This document shows positions 1 through 9,502 of a stretch of 64,000 nt of DNA, piece by piece. Within the stretch, counting starts at the first letter, position 1; each line of letters opens with the position of its first letter. Both the position numbers and the translations under genes were made by a program. The notes below the pieces were generated by a model that searched no databases, had not been told where the DNA came from, and saw only the letters and a list, made by a program, of their open reading frames with translations. This stretch comes from Cheiracanthium punctorium (lineage: Eukaryota; Arthropoda; Arachnida; Araneae; Cheiracanthiidae): positions 124,001 to 188,000 of the forward strand of contig JAWZYV010012339.1 of assembly GCA_038373885.1 (NCBI GenBank). The letters are read 5' to 3'.

Positions 1-650
1 AACAAAATTTTTGGGTAAAGTCGGATCCGGTTCTTAGGAATCCGGTATCCGGTCGTCTTGGATCCCCTCGGGCCCATCATGATTCCACGAGGCCTGCTTC
101 TGCACTTCGAAGTGTCATGCAAAGTTGCCTACGGATGATCACTTATTGGTTCCAGCACTTAGATACGCCATCTAACGGCCGTATCTAACCAATGAGGAAA
201 CGTCCGTAGGCTTCTTTGGGCGTGCACAAGCAAGCACGCGAGAATCACGATGGCCCGATTTGCTCCAAGAACAAGGAGCGGGTCCAGACCCAGAGAAAGG
301 ATCCAGATGAATTGGACATTTTGCAAGTGGCGTCAACTGGCGGTATTTGATACGCCACGTGCGTGATCTTAAGGTGATGATTAGTTTTGGTTTCAGCTTG
401 TTTGGACTTAAGGGGTTATTTAACACTTTCTTCTAGAAATATACCAGTTGCAAAAGAAGCTAGAATATTAATCATTAACAAATAATAGCTTTTCAAAAAT
501 TAATTTTATCTTCATTGTGAGATTTCATTTTAAATGTTAATAATAATTAAATACTAAAAATAATTAAACAGATCGTACTTTTAAAAGGTATGGGAGGATT
601 TTAATGAATATTTGTACTATTTTAAACTCCGGAAACTCAAAATCAACTCA
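1..650. other. Unassigned leading segment
   Basis: No gene or element is recognised. Bases 1-420 are clearly richer in GC than the AT-rich stretch that follows. A bulged inverted repeat is visible: TTGGTT (146-151) and AGATACG (161-167) pair with CGTATCT (180-186) and AACCAA (187-192). This could be part of a repeat cut by the window edge. The open frame on the minus strand here (172-426) resembles nothing I know and is probably chance. Confidence 0.3.
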
Positions 651-697
651 GTCAGAATGAAATGATCTTTTATTTGTAGAGTGTTTGCAATAATGTA

Positions 698-909
698 CAC
701 CCTCCAAAAAAAGTATTCGAGCAAGAGAGAAATTTCCTATTTTAGATTTAAGAATAATAATTGAGTTTTTGAAAAACGCACAACTTGATAGAAATATGCA
801 AAGTCATATTTATACGTAGCCTAATTCATATTCTATGATAAATAATTTTTAATTTACGAAACCAACGTAGGAAATTTCACTATTGCTCGAATACATTTTA
901 TGGAGGGTG
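698..909 (+). mobile_element. TA-flanked MITE, family 1, copy a
   Basis: A 212-bp non-coding element whose ends are inverted copies of about 45 bp starting CACCCTCCAAAAAAAGTATT and containing TCGAGCAAGAGAGAAATTTC. It is flanked by TA on both sides, as expected for Tc1/mariner-type integration. The centre (TAATAATTGAGTTTTTG, then TTCATATTCTATGATAAATA) is shared with the other copies. Having no coding capacity, it would need a transposase supplied from elsewhere. Copy b follows immediately after its right TA. Confidence 0.85.
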
Positions 910-911
910 TA

Positions 912-1122
912 TACCCTCCAAAAAAAATATTCGAGCAAGAGAGAAATTTCCTATTTTAGATTTGCGAATAATAATTGAGTTTTTGAAAAACGCAGAACTT
1001 GATAGAAATATGTAAATTCATATTTATACATAGCCTAATTCATATTCTATGATAAATAATTTTTCATATACGAAACCAATGTAGGAAATTTATTGCTTGC
1101 TCGAATACTTTTTTGGACGGTG
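912..1122 (+). mobile_element. TA-flanked MITE, family 1, copy b
   Basis: Same family as copy a and in the same orientation, abutting it so that the junction reads GGAGGGTGTATACCCTCC. The left terminus has lost or changed two bases (TACCCTCC instead of CACCCTCC). The right terminus has GGACGGTG, and a TA follows at 1123-1124. The tandem placement suggests one copy integrated at the TA that flanked the other. Confidence 0.8.
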
Positions 1123-1124
1123 TA

Positions 1125-1839
1125 ATTACCGCTAGCAGACGAATTTTAGCCTCGAACTCAGAAACTATGCAAAATGGCCTTTGACCGAAAGTAGTGGATC
1201 CTGACAGAGATTACCAAAAGGAAAGAGCCCTAACATAACAGAAATAAGCAATAAGACTAATAAACAACTTCCGAATGAAATGAACAGAAGCAGATTAAAA
1301 TTTTTGTGCCCGCCTCTAGAATTTTTTTTCTGAATCCGCCACGGTGTCGGTATTATTCTTTTTATTTTCAACTTTGGACATTCTTTTATTCATGAAAGTT
1401 TCACTTCTTTATTTTTTATTTTCAGTTGCAAAGATGGGGACCCATTTTGAAAGGGGGCGGGAAATTGCTACCCTCTTCCTGGCAATTTATGTGTTGAAAA
1501 TTTTTACAGCAATTCAGTAACGTACGCAGACTTCCTTCAAGGTGGTGGGAGTTACAGACGAATGAATGAAAACACTCCCCTCAGAATTATATTTTTATTG
1601 AAAGATCCAAAAAGGGGGACACGGGGGCATGTGCACCCTCATGACAAAACAAATTTAGATTACAAAAGACTGACTTATTTTCTAAATTTGAAAGGGATTT
1701 ATAAGAGGAAGGAGTAAAAAAAATGTGTGCCCCCAGCAAATTTTTTTATGGGTCCGCCCCTGATTTTTTTAAATAGTGGACATAAGCTTATTTTGATTTG
1801 CTTTTGTGGCGGCACGAGATCACCTCCACGCACACAACA
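1125..1839. other. Unassigned, with degraded CCGCCCCTG-type repeat end
   Basis: No gene is visible. Bases 1600-1765 contain G-run and C-run phrases ending in GGGTCCGCCCCTG, which resembles the right terminus of the short hAT-type repeats better preserved at 23432-23599. No matching left end or duplicated target could be found, so the boundary is not assigned. Confidence 0.3.
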
Positions 1840-2220
1840 CCCAGCAATTGAAGGCCGGTCGAATGGGTACCTTTTAGCCGAGCCGGATTGCGCGTCATTC
1901 TACCATCCTTAAGTCCCTGGGTTCAAACCCAGATCTCGCCCCACTCTCTCTCCCTACATTGATGACCCGGACTACGAACACGCATTCTCCTTCTCGCCAA
2001 TAGCGACAGATGGTGCCAGCACCGACCTCTTCCACCTCTCGCTCGGCTCTCTTTCAAAGTCCGCAACGAGCGGCAGCAACCTCACAAAGTCCACAACGAG
2101 TGGCAGTATTCCATAACGCTTGGAATATCGTTCGTCAGCCTCCGACTGACTCTCTATGGGGGAGTAGTCCCTGGGTTCAAACCCAGCTTTCGCCCCACGC
2201 TCTCTCCCTTCACTTTTAAT
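1840..2220 (+). repeat. tRNA-derived SINE, family 3
   Basis: Contains a box A (TAGCCGAGCCGG, around 1876) and a box B (GGTTCAAACCC, around 1919) that match the RNA polymerase III internal promoter consensus at correct spacing, followed by a tRNA-like 3' part ending CGCCCCA. The 5' side does not pair with that acceptor-like 3' end, so this is a SINE head and not a functional tRNA gene. The body carries repeated AAAGTCC(G/A)CAACGAG phrases. A second CCTGGGTTCAAACCCAG box B lies near 2168, suggesting a dimeric or composite unit. No clear TSD was found. Confidence 0.6.
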
Positions 2221-2271
2221 GGGGCTCGAGGATTTGCAAAGAAAGAGCAGTCAAGCACATACCTGCTCCCT

Positions 2272-2482
2272 ATGCAGGCGTCGCAGTCTGTCCTATTTTT
2301 TTTAATTCCTACCTCTATACATAATAGAGTAAAATGTTCTGCTGCTTCAACAGTTAAATGTTCATTTAGATGTTAAGGTTTCGCCTTGCGAGCCATTAAA
2401 ATACTAGGCTATATAAATAAAACTTTGATGAAGGTAGGAATTAAAAAAAATATAGAACCGACTGCGAGGCCTGCTATATGGG
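2272..2482. mobile_element. Short palindromic MITE
   Basis: The left part (GCGTCGCAGTC, then TTTTTTTTAATTCCTACCTC) is repeated in inverted form at the right (GGTAGGAATTAAAAAAAATA, then GACTGCGAGGCCTGC). The arms are about 45-60 bp around an AT-rich centre. It is non-coding. The exact termini and target duplication are not certain. Confidence 0.55.
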
Positions 2483-2552
2483 GTCTGAGTAAATCTTAAG
2501 ATGCTATTTAAGTCTGAATTTCCCTAATTCGATTTGAATTGCATGAGTATAA

Positions 2553-3826
2553 ATCAAGGAGGTTTAACATATGGAGGCGCCCATTTCCGGTTTTTGAAGC
2601 CAACGACCACGCCCCCTCTCTTGCCCAGAACATCCGATATCGTCATTGGCATGCATGTAAATTTTTAAGAACAAAACTGCTGTATTTCTCATTTTTTACT
2701 GATCGTATGTAAGTTTATCTTAAAGCCACATCTTTAGGCATAATTTTAATCTTAATTCTGTAATACTTTTACTGTTTATTTTTAAATAATCAATTATTTT
2801 TAAACACGTATTATTTACACACGTATTAATTTACAGTATAGAATATACCTCGGCAGCTGCATTAAATTCGTTGATAGGAGAAGATTTGTTTCCTTCTTTA
2901 AACGAGCATATGCTTCAAAATGAAGTCATGGATAACCATCTTCTTCATCTGATAAAATCAGGGATCGATCAATATTTACATGTGCGATATCACTATTTTA
3001 GTAAGCGCTTAAGTAGGAATAATAAAGATGAGAAAAATGTCCGACAATTATATACTAAAATCATTCAGTTCAAAGGACAGTAAGGAAAATTGTTAATATA
3101 TTTCACTATATTGGAAGTTTAGGAGAATAAGATTACTTATGTGCAATGTATATAGAGCTTTAAGCTCCTTAATTGTTGTATGTTTTATTAAATAACAAAA
3201 CTTAATACGTGATCAAAAGCCGTCTTTTAATTTTTGATCTGTTTTAAACCTTAAACCAGACAACCCTGCTTCTTAGATTTAAATTAGTTTCCAGAAATAA
3301 ATTGCTATTTCATGATTCATATGTTTTGGGGGGAAACATGCAAAGTTTTCATTACAAAGTTCACTAGTGAATAAAAGTCCTTGAAAATCAAAAATATATA
3401 GTTCTTTAAAATCAATAATAGTCCTTAAAATTTTAAATGTAATTTGGTTAGCTAATAATAAAACAATTATCATGAAAAAATATAAACAGTTTTGCAAAGT
3501 ATAGTATAATCCTAAGAATAACTGTTTTTTGTTTCACTTGATGTTTAAAACGCAATGCACGAAAATAAATTTAAAATTATGCAATAAAAAACAAGTTAAT
3601 ACGTGTAAACAATCTTCCATAAACGTAAAATGAATAAAAAAATTTGTTAGTAACTTTTAAATTATTTTTATTAACACTTTCCGGAACTCGTTTTTCAATG
3701 CTTCGCTATGCGTTCTTCAATCTCCTGGGCAAGAGTGGGGGCGTGGCATGGCTTCACTTTCCTAGCACTGCGGAGCATAGCATGGGCGCCTCCATATGTT
3801 AAACCTCCTTGGTATAAATCGAGTGC
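2553..3826 (+). mobile_element. Possible P-like DNA transposon remnant bounded by inverted repeats
   Basis: A segment near 2555-2635 (AAGGAGGTTTAACATATGGA, then GGCGCCCAT, then ACGCCCCCTCTCTTGCCCAG) recurs in inverted orientation at about 3720-3826. Between the two lies AT-rich DNA with a short exon-like frame that resembles the C-terminus of P-element-type transposases (separate entry). Inverted ends around a transposase 3' exon suggest a deleted element. However, the arms could also be two opposite copies of an independent repeat, and no TSD was found. Confidence 0.4.
2837..3083 (+). pseudogene. P-element-type transposase, 3'-terminal exon fragment
   Basis: An open frame follows a TTTACAG acceptor-like site (ending 2836) and runs to a TAA at 3081-3083, about 81 residues. 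It contains a hydrophobic/basic helix pattern (HLLHLIKSGIDQYLHVRYHY) and ends in KIIQFKGQ. That helix followed by a short basic linker and a K-(L/I)-I-x-F-x-x-Q ending is what I recall of P-element/THAP9-like transposase C-termini, so this is a resemblance, not a database match. No upstream catalytic part is visible in the window, so the gene is broken. Inverted repeats at 2555 and 3826 frame it. Confidence is moderate to low. Confidence 0.4.
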
Positions 3827-3995
3827 CACTCCTTTTACACACATAGACATAAACTTCCATTGCGGGCCTTGCCCGTGTACATTTAGTGTTAATTTAGTGT
3901 TAATGCATGACTTGCCTAAAAACTATTGTCTGTTTCGTTTCCCACCGTCCCAAAAACGCGAATGCAGCGTTTTTCTTCCTGTGTTCCTCGGTGTT
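3825..3995 (+). repeat. Dispersed repeat R, copy 1
   Basis: Similar over about 165 bp to 48655-48840: both run from TTTTACACACA through ATAAACTTCC, TTGCCCG, ACTATTGTCTG-like and CCCACCGT to GCAGCG. It is non-coding and its family is unknown. It overlaps the outer edge of the inverted repeat at 3720-3826. Confidence 0.5.
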
Positions 3996-4190
3996 TCCTG
4001 GCACTGTTACTCCAACTTAGGCTTACAGCGTACGCATTCAAAGACCTGTTCCGGGAAGCAACGATGGATAAAATGAAAATTTTTTCAAGTAAAATGTAAA
4101 CTCACGCATTAAAAAAAATCAACAGGTTGAACTATTTTGCTTTCGCAGATAAGTAAACGCTTATTCCCTAATGTGGAATTAATTGATGTA

Positions 4191-4403
4191 GACACTCCAA
4201 AAAAAAGTATTCGAGCAAGAGAGAAATTTCCTATTTTAGATTAGCGAATAATAATTGAGTTTTTGAAAAACGCACAACTTGACAGAAATATGTAAATTCA
4301 TATTTATACATAGCCTAATTCATATTCTATGATAAATAATTTTTAATATACGAAATCAACGTAAGAAATTTATCTCTTGCTCGAATACTTTTTTTGGAGG
4401 GTG
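4191..4403 (+). mobile_element. TA-flanked MITE, family 1, copy c
   Basis: Full-length copy flanked by TA (4189-4190 and 4404-4405), with the left end changed to GACACTCC. The DNA immediately left of it (4140-4190, CTTATTCCCTAATGTGGAAT then TAATTGATGTA) also occurs without the MITE at about 37365-37396. The insertion therefore hit a dispersed repeat at a TA. Confidence 0.8.
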
Positions 4404-4405
4404 TA

Positions 4406-4973
4406 CTACAAACAATCCCCACCGATGCGTACGCGTGAAATTTGAAGAAAACCTTGACAGTAATTAGCAGAATTCAAACTTTCTTTTACAAGTGATCCAG
4501 TTATTTTTCCTTGGTTAGAGTGTGGGGGGGTGGAACCATTCGTGTTTCTTTGGTTCTCTCCCACCCAGAAGATGAGAATACCACGGCTCTGATAAGTCCG
4601 CGGTTGAACAGTGGATACAGACCTCCAGGACACCCCCCCCCATTGCGACAGCTAATTGCCTCAGCGTTCTCAGAGGAGGAAGCAACAACTTCCAGACACG
4701 GCCTTGCCGTTTCGAGAAGCAAAAACAGAAAGTGAGAATAGCTGGCCTTGTTGTTTCTGAAGCACTTTCCGAGCTGTGAGTATTGTCGTTCTTGCCATTT
4801 TGAGAGGTGTTTCTGAAGAACGGATTTACAAGGGCTTCACAGTGGGAGGGCTACATGTAAATACATACCAAATTTTTAATTTTTATACAGCCATATTACG
4901 AAATTGTAAATAAGTAAAACGCACCTCATGCATTAATGAGACTATGTAAAAAGTTGCCAGACTACTGTGTACG
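4406..4973. other. Unassigned interval
   Basis: No gene is recognised. Overlapping open frames on both strands near 4500-4735 lie in GC-balanced DNA with a G-run and a C-run and show no known domain. Confidence 0.3.
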
Positions 4974-5162
4974 CTATGCCAGGCTGCGGTACCTGGTATA
5001 GCTTTGCTCGACTTTTCCGTTCTGTAAAACCTGTTGAGGCGTTGATCGGTATGGATGAGTGCCTAATTCGCTTAGGATTTTCCACACCTGCGTTTTGGAG
5101 AGGCCATAATATTCACCGATCTCTCTTGTACTGAATTTCAGACATGCGTGGGCGTGTACCAA
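4974..5162 (-). pseudogene. Helix-turn-helix fragment of a Tc1/mariner-type transposase
   Basis: A frame of about 62 residues contains STREIGEYYGLSKTQVWKIL, the pattern of the N-terminal helix-turn-helix of Tc1/mariner-family transposases (S-T-R-E-I, a turn, then V-W-x-I-L), followed by a HPYR-like stretch as in that family. No DDE catalytic core follows on the minus strand below 4974. Adjacent DNA at 5249-5580 is an unrelated GC-rich MITE. It is a broken remnant, identified by motif only. Confidence 0.5.
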
Positions 5163-5248
5163 TACCTTATGCGATTAAACTTGGTGTCCTACCTTAACTG
5201 GTCTGCCAGATGGAACGCGACTGGTTAGGCAACCTGTTTCCCTAAAGC

Positions 5249-5580
5249 TGCATTCATACTGGCCATTCCGTGCCTCTAAGACGCCGCGATAACGTCACTC
5301 AGAGAAGCAAAGCGAACTTCGCGCGGAGATCGCAGAGGGTTTGCGGAATATCTGGCAGGAGCAGATATTCCGCGGTGGCCGACGAAGCTACACCCAATTA
5401 GAGGAGAGAGTTTCTAGGGCATTGTTCTGACATCAGACTTCGCCGGCGTACGGCGTGATTTCATTGGTGCATTTATTGCAGCTCCGCAAGTTCTTGCCCT
5501 GACAACCTATGTTCCAAAACAATAAAGAACGGTGGCGTAGAGTGGAGGCTGAGCGGCACGGAACGGCTAGTATGAATACA
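5249..5580. mobile_element. GC-rich MITE with about 30-bp inverted ends
   Basis: Starts TGCATTCATACTGGCCATTC and ends with the inverted form (CGGAACGGCTAGTATGAATA then CA). It is 332 bp, much richer in CG dinucleotides than its surroundings, and has an internal imperfect palindrome (GCGGAATATCTG / CAGATATTCCGC around 5350-5375). It is non-coding. The TSD is not clear, so the superfamily is unassigned. Confidence 0.65.
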
Positions 5581-5614
5581 ACTTTAAACTTTTTACGACA
5601 GTGAGGTTTGGTTT

Positions 5615-5745
5615 GATTTGTGAATTAAGGCCGATTGACTGCACTAGGGTCTCAGGCCTATACGGGAAATGCCCTCCGTGCCGTGGGGGACTTTCTAAGG
5701 GATCCTAGCCCGTATTTAAGCGAGGTTTCGGAGAAAACCCCTTAC
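5615..5745 (-). repeat. SINE subfamily 1, truncated copy
   Basis: Matches the 3' body of the tRNA-derived SINE seen complete at 51299-51534: GGCCGATTG, a CCCTCCGTG block, GGACTTTCTAAGGGATCCTA and TTTCGGAGAAAACC read on this strand. The tRNA-like head is missing. Confidence 0.65.
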
Positions 5746-5803
5746 GACAGCTGAGGATGGTTTAATGAGAAGGATTCAGGTCAGCAGGGAAACGTTGTCG
5801 GTA

Positions 5804-6014
5804 CACCCCGCAAAAGAGTATTCGAGCAAGAGATAAATTTCCTACGTTGGTTTTGTATTTTAAAAATTATTTATAATAGAATATGAATTAGGCTAAGTAT
5901 AAATATGAATTTCCATATTTCAGTCAAGTTGTGCGTTTTTCAAAAACTCAATTATTATTCGCAAATCTAAAATAGGAAATTTCTCTCTTGCTCGAATACT
6001 TTTTTTGGAGGGTG
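5804..6014 (-). mobile_element. TA-flanked MITE, family 1, copy d
   Basis: Inverted relative to copies a-c and e, as judged from the asymmetric centre (ATTATTTATAATAGAATATG precedes TCAATTATTATTCGC). It is flanked by TA (5802-5803, 6015-6016). The left terminus is CACCCCGCAAAAGAG. Because it is inverted relative to its neighbours, it could pair with copy c or e over its whole length. Confidence 0.8.
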
Positions 6015-6186
6015 TACAACCTTGCTACTGATCGTGCCTTGCGTCCATTCACGATACAGTAAAACCGTATCACAATATTCAGTTTTGGAAAATCGCTCCA
6101 TGACCATGTGCATCAACATACTATAACCCCAGAAGATGTCTCTTTTATAGCTGTCTCAGGTGAACAGGCGTAACATTTTTTATGTA

Positions 6187-6398
6187 CACCCTCCAAAAAA
6201 AGTATTCGAGCAAGAGAGAAATTTCCTATTTTAGATTTGAGAATAATAATTGAGTTTTTGAAAAACGCACAACTTGATAGAAATATGGAAAGTCATATTT
6301 ATACGTAGCCTAATTCATATTCTATGATAAATAATTTTTAATATACGAAACCAACGTAGGAAATTTCTCTCTTGCTCGAATACGTTTTATGGAGGGTG
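6187..6398 (+). mobile_element. TA-flanked MITE, family 1, copy e
   Basis: Full-length copy almost identical to copy a, including the right terminus TTTTATGGAGGGTG, flanked by TA at 6185-6186 and 6399-6400. Copies a and e share private variants (AAAGTCATATTTATACGTAG), so they are probably close relatives within the family. Confidence 0.85.
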
Positions 6399-6749
6399 TA
6401 CGCCTGATCACATAGGCAGAAATTTAGAACACCAATCGCAAGTTACGCTGAGTTGATGCGACGCTATTTTACACGTTCTACATACTGTCTACTCTGTTTA
6501 TAAAGGCAATCTGTACTATGGATGCAAGCTTCGGGATTTGAGCCATGGTCCTTTTGATTGGGGATAGCAAGCGATACCACTGTACCATATTGCAGTGTCG
6601 TATTTTGCCCGAAAGATAATCATTTCTCCTTCCTGTCAAGTTTCGTGACGTCACAGTATAGGAAATAACGGAGAAGCAAATGCGCGTTTTAACCATTCTA
6701 TTCTTCGCATTAATGTCTACAAGATGTATTTTCGTACTAAATCGATGAT

Positions 6750-6983
6750 TGTTTTGTTTTCTGTTATGGCAAGTTTACACGAGGGGCATCTACCGAAATG
6801 TGGGTGCCTTGGACGGAGGACTTTTTAAGGGGGGTCTAGCGTGTATTCACGTTACATCTGGAGAAAAACGCCCAAGACTCCAGACCGGTAGATTGACTAC
6901 CGTGCGTAGGCCCGAACCTGGGACCTTCACACTTCCGCCATCAACCATGTTCAGTTTCTTATCCACTCGGCCATGGTGGGGCC
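6750..6983 (-). repeat. SINE subfamily 2, complete copy with TSD
   Basis: Read on the minus strand, the head has a box A-like TGGCCGAGTGGAT and a box B-like GGTTCGGGCCT. The body has CCGGTCTGGAGT, TTTTTCTCCAGATGTAACGT, GAATACACGCTAG and AAAAAGTCC. A 14-bp duplication, ACTAAATCGATGAT, flanks it (6736-6749 and 6984-6997), which proves retroposition. The 3' tail lies at the left and is short. The head looks derived from a tRNA with a GGCCGAGTGG-type D-arm (Ser/Leu-like). Confidence 0.85.
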
Positions 6984-6999
6984 ACTAAATCGATGATGC

Positions 7000-7894
7000 T
7001 CTACAACTTTGTATATCCCTTTTTTAGCCAATTTCGCTTCGTTTTCGAGGAGTGCTAACTAAGCAGTTTTCCACCAGGTGGCGCAGCAGGCACTTTCATT
7101 CAGTAGCGCACGGTTACTTTACTATAATACCTAGATACCACTTTAAGTAAAATAGCAGCAGCTGAACCGAAGTTAACCCTTTCTAAGGCCGTGGTAAAAA
7201 TACTTAGCATCTACGGTCTGGTGACTATTAAAATCAGCTAAAATTAGTAAATTTTCTGACTTTGGTCAGAAATAATAGATAACTATTAGGTTGTAACGAA
7301 AGTTTCCCGCCACCGCAAACATCGTCAGCACACAGTTCGCGTTGGAGTATTTGCTCATACTTTGCCAAACGATTTTTGGCATTTGAAAGAAGGAGGCTTA
7401 CTTTATAACACTGTGTTGTGAAATCTGTAAAAAATATACTTATGATTCAGTACAAGGTGTGGTGTCTCAAATGGAACTACCACTCTAGAGGATTAGAACC
7501 ATCATTTACTTTCAGTTGTGTTGCAAAAAGTCAGCTACAGAATATCAATGAATTATGAGTACAGCTTTAAGTACTATTGCTGTATCTTGTGACACTGTGC
7601 AGGTTTGGTTCCGAAAGTTCAAAAACAGTTATCTAAGGAGTTAGAAGTTAGTTTTTCAGGCGGATATGGCGGAAAACTTTCGTTACAACCTGATATTTTT
7701 ACCATATGTATTGATTTTAAATTATATTTCGCTTTTCCTTTGATCCGTATTTTTAAAGAAAGCTCGCATAATTATCTGAAAAATGAGTACGAGAATCATC
7801 ACTTTTTAATATGTATTTTTACGTTTAGCTCCGTGTACAAGCAGCAGTTAATTTCCCGATTTTGATTTTGTGAACAATTAATATATTCTCCTGT
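7000..7894. other. Unassigned interval
   Basis: No gene is supported. A frame at 7605-7865 has no recognisable domain. The sequence is of mixed composition and becomes AT-rich toward the fold-back element that begins at 7895. Confidence 0.3.
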
Positions 7895-8549
7895 AAAGGG
7901 TCTAGCCGGATAAGTATTATGATTCGCCCCTCAATAGCAACCTGAAACAAAACTTATATATTAATATCGACTTGATGTACCAATGCACTTCATATGTGTT
8001 TTGCTGCCGCATTCCGCTTTATTCTCGAGATATGGAAAAAAATAATAAGAGCATACGCATGATTATCTTTGAAATTGATATATCTCGTTAACTGATTGAG
8101 CTAGAGATATAAAACCAACGCGAGGATTTAGGAAACCTTAAAGTCTATATTTTATATTTTTGGGGGATTTTTCGTATAATTACAAATATTATTGAATAAT
8201 AGATAAAATATTATAATTAATTATTTTAATGTTCTCGGTGACTTACAAACACCAAAATGATATATGCTCTAGTGCACGACATGCCCTATTACTCATAAAA
8301 ATTGCGTTTATGAAAAGTTGGTGCAACGTTTTGAAAAGAAAACTTCGTTATGGAGAATATCACTTAAGGACATATGACATAGATTATTTGATGAATAAAA
8401 ATTACTGTAAAAGAAAAAAGAAAATCAGTTTGTAATTACTTTTTTAATTATTAATTATTACTTTTTAATTATTTCAATTTTTAATTATTGCTTTTATTAA
8501 CCTTTCAGTATTAATTAAACTATAAAAAATCTTAATCATCATCACTATT

Positions 8550-8740
8550 CTAAATAATTTCTATTGGAATATTTTGTGTCTGAAATATCTTTGTTAATAT
8601 ATCAGCAGGATGCCAAATTTTGAATAAATAACATCCATACGATAAATAATAAATTACAGCTGGTACACGAGAACAACATCTCAATTTGCGGTTATCATTA
8701 GGCCAGTCACAGCAATAACGCTGAATGCTATTGTAAACAC
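8550..8740 (-). pseudogene. SWIM-type zinc-finger transposase C-terminus, left-arm copy
   Basis: A minus-strand open frame ends in a stop at 8550-8552. It reads about 60 residues including YCC..., a second cysteine pair in RCCSRVPAVIYYLSYG, and ends NIPIEII. The CxC...CxH-like spacing followed by A-V-I-Y-Y-L-S-Y is the pattern of the SWIM zinc finger near the C-terminus of a DDE transposase-like family common in arthropods; this is family knowledge, not a search. Here the expected C-S-H is C-S-R, so the metal-binding histidine appears lost. The frame is better preserved than its right-arm counterpart, and its first half is missing from this arm. Confidence 0.6.
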
Positions 8741-8744
8741 TGCC

Positions 8745-9502
8745 ATCAGAAATGTCATCGAATTTTTAAAAGAAAAAGATTTTATTGTTCTTATGCCACC
8801 AGTTAAAGGCAATAAACTGTAACGTAATGCAGAAGATCAAATAAGTTTAAAACGGTAAAAATTAGGTGTGTGGTTTAAACTACACATGGCAACATTGCAC
8901 AAAAATATAAATATGCATAACAATTATTGTAAAAGACTTAAATCGGATGAGGCATTAAACAACATTACTGTAAAATACATTAAAAGTAAGATCGGCGTAG
9001 AAAATATTCTCCCAATAAGCTTTAAGCAATCATTGGAATAAAAAAAAAAAAATACTTTTAAATGTTTAATGGCATTTGAGTTACTTGATGTTCCGCGTTT
9101 TGAAAATCAACTACAGATTCTCTTCGCAGGTTCTTATCAATTTTCACAGGCTCTATCTTATTTAACCGAATTCCTGGATGATCAAAACAATCTTTCGATG
9201 CAATATTCAAAGTTAACACCCAACATAATTAAAGCAGAAGTAAAATCAAAGCATGTAAGCAATAAAATATGGTGTGTTTACATTGACTTCATTTCTGGTT
9301 GTCACTAAATACAATAGCATTCATCTTTATTGCTGTAATGGTCTTAATGGCAACCGCACAGTGGGATGTTGCAGCTGTAATTTATTATTTATCGTATGAA
9401 TGTATTTTATCCAAAATTTTGCATGCTGCTGAGATATTAGCAAAGATATTTGGGACACAAAATATTACAACAGTAAATATTTACAGTAGTAATGATGATT
9501 AA
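8745..9502 (+). pseudogene. SWIM-type transposase fragment, central region and right arm
   Basis: Plus-strand pieces in broken frames: a stretch near 8745-8820 (NVIEFLKEKDFIVLMPP); one around 8860-9040 ending in PISFKQSLE; 9069-9300 with SYQFSQALSYLTEF and KAEVKSKHVSNKIWCVYIDF; then NGNRTVGCC and, after a frameshift, VAAVIYYLSYE to a stop near 9500. The order (R-x-V end of a DDE core, a tyrosine-rich linker, K-S-(R/K)-H, then a SWIM finger) agrees with the arthropod DDE plus SWIM transposase family. The N-terminal catalytic part is absent. Frameshifts and stops make it inactive. The superfamily (Harbinger-like or other) is not settled. Confidence 0.6.

Noticed and set aside
1862..1945. A genuine tRNA gene.
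   Set aside because: Box A and box B are good, but the acceptor stem does not pair and the unit continues into a SINE body with a second box B.
7590..7650. QVWFRKF-like frame after an acceptor-like GTGCAG, resembling homeodomain helix 3.
   Set aside because: Only about 14 residues, the basic continuation expected after WF is not present, and a stop follows. Chance is more likely.
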